Below, in pieces: positions 61,418 to 64,000 of a stretch of DNA of 64,000 nt. A model generated the notes under the pieces. The model saw nothing but the letters and a program-made list of their open reading frames with translations, was not told the origin of the DNA and searched no databases. This DNA is from an uncultured Flavobacteriales bacterium (GTDB taxonomy: Bacteria; Bacteroidota; Bacteroidia; Flavobacteriales; CAJXXR01). The stretch spans positions 25,125 through 89,124 of the forward strand of contig CAJXXR010000011.1 in assembly GCA_913063375.1 (NCBI GenBank), read 5' to 3'. A program made the position numbers and the translations under genes. Numbering within the stretch: the first letter of the stretch is position 1; each line of letters begins with the position of its first letter.

Positions 61418-62431
61418 ATGATTAAAGACTTCAACCAAGCTATTGTAGAGCTTTTATTTCAATTCGATTGCGTGATTGTTCCAAACTTTGGAGCCTTCAT
61501 TAAACGAGAAAAACCTGCTAGCTTTTCTAAGGAAACGCAGAGCTTTCATCCAGCATCTGTTGAATTAATCTTCAATCAACAGCTCAATGAAGATGATGGA
61601 CTACTTACGAAGTATATTCAAGCAAAATTTGAGTATTCAAAAAGTGAGGCTGCTTCTGAATTAAGAAACTTTGTAGAAGAATTGCGTATCCACCTTTTCA
61701 ATGAAGGGGCTATACAATTCGCTGGTTTGGGTAGAATGACCCTGAACGTATACGATCAAATCGTTTTTAACGGTCAACCAGAAATTCCTTTACTTCAAAA
61801 ACAATTTGGATATCAACCTATCGATTTGGAACCTATTCTAAAGATAGAAAAGGTTATTAGTAATCCTCGTAGGGCAAAATTAAGATATATTGCCGCCGCA
61901 ATTACCATCCCAGTGATAGTAATTAGTTCATGGGCAAGCCTATACCCTGAACAGGTTAAAGATACCTACTATCATTATGCTAGTATGGTCCCTTTCAATA
62001 CTTCAGAAAGTCAACTGAATTATCAATCTCATTTTGAAATCCCATCGAAGCAAGTTGCTCAGGAAGAAAAAGATGCCTTGATTGAAAAATTGATTGCAAA
62101 ACTGAATAATGACAGAGAGGAATGTCTAACTATTTCAGTTCAGAAGACGACAGTAGTACCTGTTGAAAAATTAGAGCAGATTCAACCAGTCAATATTCCG
62201 ATTGGAAAAAACATTCATATTGTAGTCGGTGCCTTTGCTTCGAAAAGAAATGCAAAAAAGCAAATTAGAAAACTTAAAAGGAAGGGCTATGAAGGGACCA
62301 TTCTTAAGGAACCTTCTAGTAGACTTCATAGAGTTAGCATCGAAAAATTTGCAACTGAAGCAGATGCAGAATCTGTTTTGAATGACTTCAAAAAGAAATA
62401 CAAAGGAGCTTGGATCCTTAACAACAACTAA
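61418..62431 (+). CDS. HU-CCDC81-type and SPOR domain membrane protein
   Basis: 337 residues. Residues about 1-130 are an HU-like/CCDC81 domain (AIVELLFQFDCVIVPNFGAF, IKREKPASFSKETQSFHPAS, NQQLNEDDGLLTKYIQAKFE, FAGLGRMTLNVYDQIVF). One membrane span follows (RYIAAAITIPVIVISSWASL, about 165-185). A periplasmic linker leads to a SPOR domain (about 265-337: IHIVVGAFASKRNAKKQIRK, LHRVSIEKFATEADAESVLN) that binds denuded peptidoglycan at the septum. This arrangement is typical of Bacteroidota; it probably links the cell-division site to a cytoplasmic filament or DNA. Single gene with terminator at 62434. Confidence 0.85.
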   Translation: MIKDFNQAIVELLFQFDCVIVPNFGAFIKREKPASFSKETQSFHPASVELIFNQQLNEDDGLLTKYIQAKFEYSKSEAASELRNFVEELRIHLFNEGAIQFAGLGRMTLNVYDQIVFNGQPEIPLLQKQFGYQPIDLEPILKIEKVISNPRRAKLRYIAAAITIPVIVISSWASLYPEQVKDTYYHYASMVPFNTSESQLNYQSHFEIPSKQVAQEEKDALIEKLIAKLNNDREECLTISVQKTTVVPVEKLEQIQPVNIPIGKNIHIVVGAFASKRNAKKQIRKLKRKGYEGTILKEPSSRLHRVSIEKFATEADAESVLNDFKKKYKGAWILNNN

Positions 62432-62433
62432 AT

Positions 62434-62461
62434 AAAAAGCACCTCTCAAGGTGCTTTTTTT
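62434..62461 (+). terminator. terminator of the HU/SPOR gene
   Basis: AAAAAGCACCT pairs with AGGTGCTTTTTT around a short loop. Confidence 0.85.
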
Positions 62462-62513
62462 ATTCCCAAAATTTCGATTTCCGGGAAAGGCCTCTACATT
62501 CAGAAAAGATCTG

Positions 62514-62521
62514 TACTTTTG
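62514..62521 (+). promoter_or_regulatory. -7 element of the thioesterase gene
   Basis: TACTTTTG, exact match to TAnnTTTG, 25 bases before the ATG at 62546. Confidence 0.5.
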
Positions 62522-62545
62522 CAGCTCAAAAGAAAGCTTAAGATC

Positions 62546-63064
62546 ATGAAAAAGATAAAGGCACAAGAAACCCTAACCGTTTTAACGGAACTTGTATTAC
62601 CGAATGATACCAATCCCCTTCACAACCTTATGGGAGGTAGATTACTTCATTGGATGGATATTGCTACAGCCATTTCTGCACGTCGTTTCAGTAAACGAAT
62701 TGTAGTAACTGCTGCTGTAAACCATGTATCTTTTAACCGCCCTATTCCTATGGGTAGCGTTGTTACTTTAGAAGCCAAAGTTTCTCGTTCGTATTCTTCC
62801 TCTATGGAAGTTATTGTATACGTATACAAGGAGGAAAACATCACCGGAGAAAGAATCCTTTGTAACGAGGCAATCTATACTTTTGTTGCGGTAGATCAAC
62901 AAGGAAAACCTATCAATGTCCCTGTTCTAATTCCAGAAACGAATGTTGAAAAGAAAAACTTTGATGCAGCCTTAAGAAGAAGACAATTATCACTCGTCCT
63001 TTCAGGAAGGATGAAACCAAGTGAAGCAACAGAATTAAAAGCTTTATTTGTAGATAATGAATAA
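62546..63064 (+). CDS. acyl-CoA thioesterase, hot-dog fold
   Basis: 172 residues from ATG at 62546 (MKKIKAQETLTVLTELVLPN); an upstream in-frame TTG lies within the promoter. TNPLHNLMGGRLLHWMDIAT is the conserved N/D-x-x-x-x-x-x-GGxxLxxxD core of the YciA/BACH/ACOT family, followed by RIVVTAAVNHVSFNRPIPMG and SVVTLEAKVSRSYSSSMEVI. It hydrolyses acyl-CoA to free acid and CoA, with broad specificity. Cytoplasmic; usually a hexamer of hot-dog dimers. Flanked by strong terminators, so monocistronic. Confidence 0.92.
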   Translation: MKKIKAQETLTVLTELVLPNDTNPLHNLMGGRLLHWMDIATAISARRFSKRIVVTAAVNHVSFNRPIPMGSVVTLEAKVSRSYSSSMEVIVYVYKEENITGERILCNEAIYTFVAVDQQGKPINVPVLIPETNVEKKNFDAALRRRQLSLVLSGRMKPSEATELKALFVDNE

Positions 63065-63069
63065 TAAAA

Positions 63070-63107
63070 CAAAAAAGTCCTATCATTTCTGATAGGACTT
63101 TTTTTTA
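63070..63107. terminator. bidirectional terminator between thioesterase and rlmB
   Basis: AAAAAAGTCCTATCA pairs with TGATAGGACTTTTTT around TTTC, a perfect 15-bp stem. Confidence 0.9.
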
Positions 63108-63123
63108 TACTTTCAATTGTACC

Positions 63124-63936
63124 TTATATCGATCTTTGACGAACAGCTTCGTAAATGATAATTCCACAAGCTACGGAAACATTTAAAGATTCCGTTTTCC
63201 CCTTCATTGGGATCAACGCTCTGTTATCACACATTTTCAAATACTCCATAGAAATACCATCTTCCTCAGATCCCATTACTATAACACATGGATCAGAATA
63301 ATCTACATCGTAAACAGTTTCATTGGTCTTCTCTGTACATCCAACAATTTTCAACCCACTGTCCTTTAAGAATTGGATCGTGTTTTTCAAATTATGTTCT
63401 CTACAAACAGGTATTTTATTCAAAGCACCAGTAGATGTTTTCAAAGCATCTGAATTTATTCTAGCAGAACCTTTTTCTGGAAGTATGATTGCATGAACTC
63501 CAGCACACTCAGCAGTTCTTGCTATAGCTCCAAAGTTTCTTACATCAGTAATTCTATCCAACATAAGGAAAAGTGGTGTTTCACCTTTCTCATAAATAGA
63601 CATCAATACCTCTCCAACATTTTGAAAAGAAATAGGTGACATAAAAGCAATCACCCCTTGATGATTCTTCTTTGAAACTCGACTTAATTTCTGAGCAGGA
63701 ACTATTTGGTAGGCTACTTTATACCCTTTTATCAGATCCCAAAGTTCCTTAATCAACTCACCTTGAAGTCCTTTCTGAATCAATACCTTGTCGACGTCTT
63801 TACCATCTTTGATAGCTTCCATCACAGGACGGATCCCAAACAACTCTTGCTTTTTCTCAACAGCCTTTTTCTCAACAGCCTGTTCCTCAACCGCCTTTTC
63901 CTCAACCGGCTTTTGCACTTCTTCCTTTTCTTCCAT
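63124..63936 (-). CDS. rlmB: 23S rRNA (guanosine-2'-O)-methyltransferase RlmB-type
   Basis: 270 residues. SpoU/TrmH family with SAM bound in a trefoil knot; RlmB methylates G2251 of 23S rRNA. Residues about 30-110 are the substrate-binding domain (ELFGIRPVMEAIKDGKDVDK, KKNHQGVIAFMSPISF). The catalytic domain has LFLMLDRITDVRNFGAIART, AECAGVHAIILPEKGSARIN, VIVMGSEEDGISMEYLKMCD and MKGKTESLNVSVACGIIIYE, the three SpoU motifs. The first 28 residues are a repetitive Glu/Lys/Val extension (EEKAVEEQAVEKKAVEKK) not part of the family. A different gene ends four bases upstream (63941). Confidence 0.92.
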   Translation of the reverse strand: MEEKEEVQKPVEEKAVEEQAVEKKAVEKKQELFGIRPVMEAIKDGKDVDKVLIQKGLQGELIKELWDLIKGYKVAYQIVPAQKLSRVSKKNHQGVIAFMSPISFQNVGEVLMSIYEKGETPLFLMLDRITDVRNFGAIARTAECAGVHAIILPEKGSARINSDALKTSTGALNKIPVCREHNLKNTIQFLKDSGLKIVGCTEKTNETVYDVDYSDPCVIVMGSEEDGISMEYLKMCDNRALIPMKGKTESLNVSVACGIIIYEAVRQRSI

Positions 63937-63940
63937 GGTC

Positions 63941-64000
63941 TTAATCTAAGTATTCTTTTGGCAAGCTTTTGGAAGTTTTTGCTCCCAATTCCTTTAGCTT
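63941..64000 (-). CDS. C-terminal end of an unidentified gene (cut by window edge)
   Basis: On the minus strand the last 19 codons and TAA of an ORF are visible: KLKELGAKTSKSLPKEYLD. Four bases separate it from the rlmB ATG, so the two form an operon. Too short to identify. Confidence 0.4.
   Translation of the reverse strand, partial: KLKELGAKTSKSLPKEYLD

Overview
The window looks like a chromosomal segment of a Bacteroidota bacterium, most likely of the Flavobacteriia. It is AT-rich. Several secreted proteins end in type IX secretion (T9SS) C-terminal sorting domains. Promoters fit the Bacteroidota pattern (TTTG, about 20 nt, TAnnTTTG), Shine-Dalgarno sites are mostly absent, and the gene set (GldL-like protein, TonB receptor, HU/SPOR protein, the M23-MerR pair beside alaS) is typical of the phylum. 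I see no rRNA, complete tRNA, CRISPR array, transposase or phage gene.

Left part (1-20 kb), mostly accessory. It holds a cut YdeI-like gene; a two-gene unit of a GRDP-like protein and a protein with a Cys/Gly tail; outer-membrane and secreted proteins; a lipoprotein of YwqK/MORN-like repeats; a LamG-T9SS protein; and an RNA/ribosome-repair operon of an unknown basic protein, RtcB and PrfH, preceded by two small putative transcription units. Then come two tandem paralogous exported proteins, a T9SS propeller-like protein and a VIT-VWA protein with an internal TonB-plug-like motif.

Middle part (20-43 kb). A giant 2246-residue T9SS adhesin is followed by an AraC-type membrane regulator, a saccharopine-dehydrogenase-like enzyme, a fatty acid hydroxylase/sterol desaturase, a small zinc-ribbon protein, a short transcription unit with a complete Bacteroidota promoter, a MarR-flavin reductase-barrel-isochorismatase cluster, the two last histidine-catabolism enzymes (HutG, HutF), CotH, GmhA, a YaiO-type protein and a DUF547 protein. 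A 711-bp non-coding island before alaS carries two diverged structured repeats with an identical loop and compensatory stem changes.

Right part (43-64 kb), mostly core: alaS, an M23 peptidase, a MerR regulator, fabD, folE, queD, hldD, gdhA, dprA, a TonB receptor, kdsB, an HU/SPOR protein, a thioesterase and rlmB. The best candidate for an undescribed system is here. Directly after hldD lies a tight five-gene operon (51652-55508): a membrane-anchored peptidoglycan-binding-like protein, a coiled-coil protein, a coiled-coil protein with a Roadblock/longin-like domain, a Ras-like small GTPase with Pro at the catalytic Gln position, and a hybrid histidine kinase. Degenerate copies of the 3' end of the MerR gene also lie downstream of it, with small envelope genes between the copies.

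All identifications come from reading the sequence and remembered family motifs; no database search was run.
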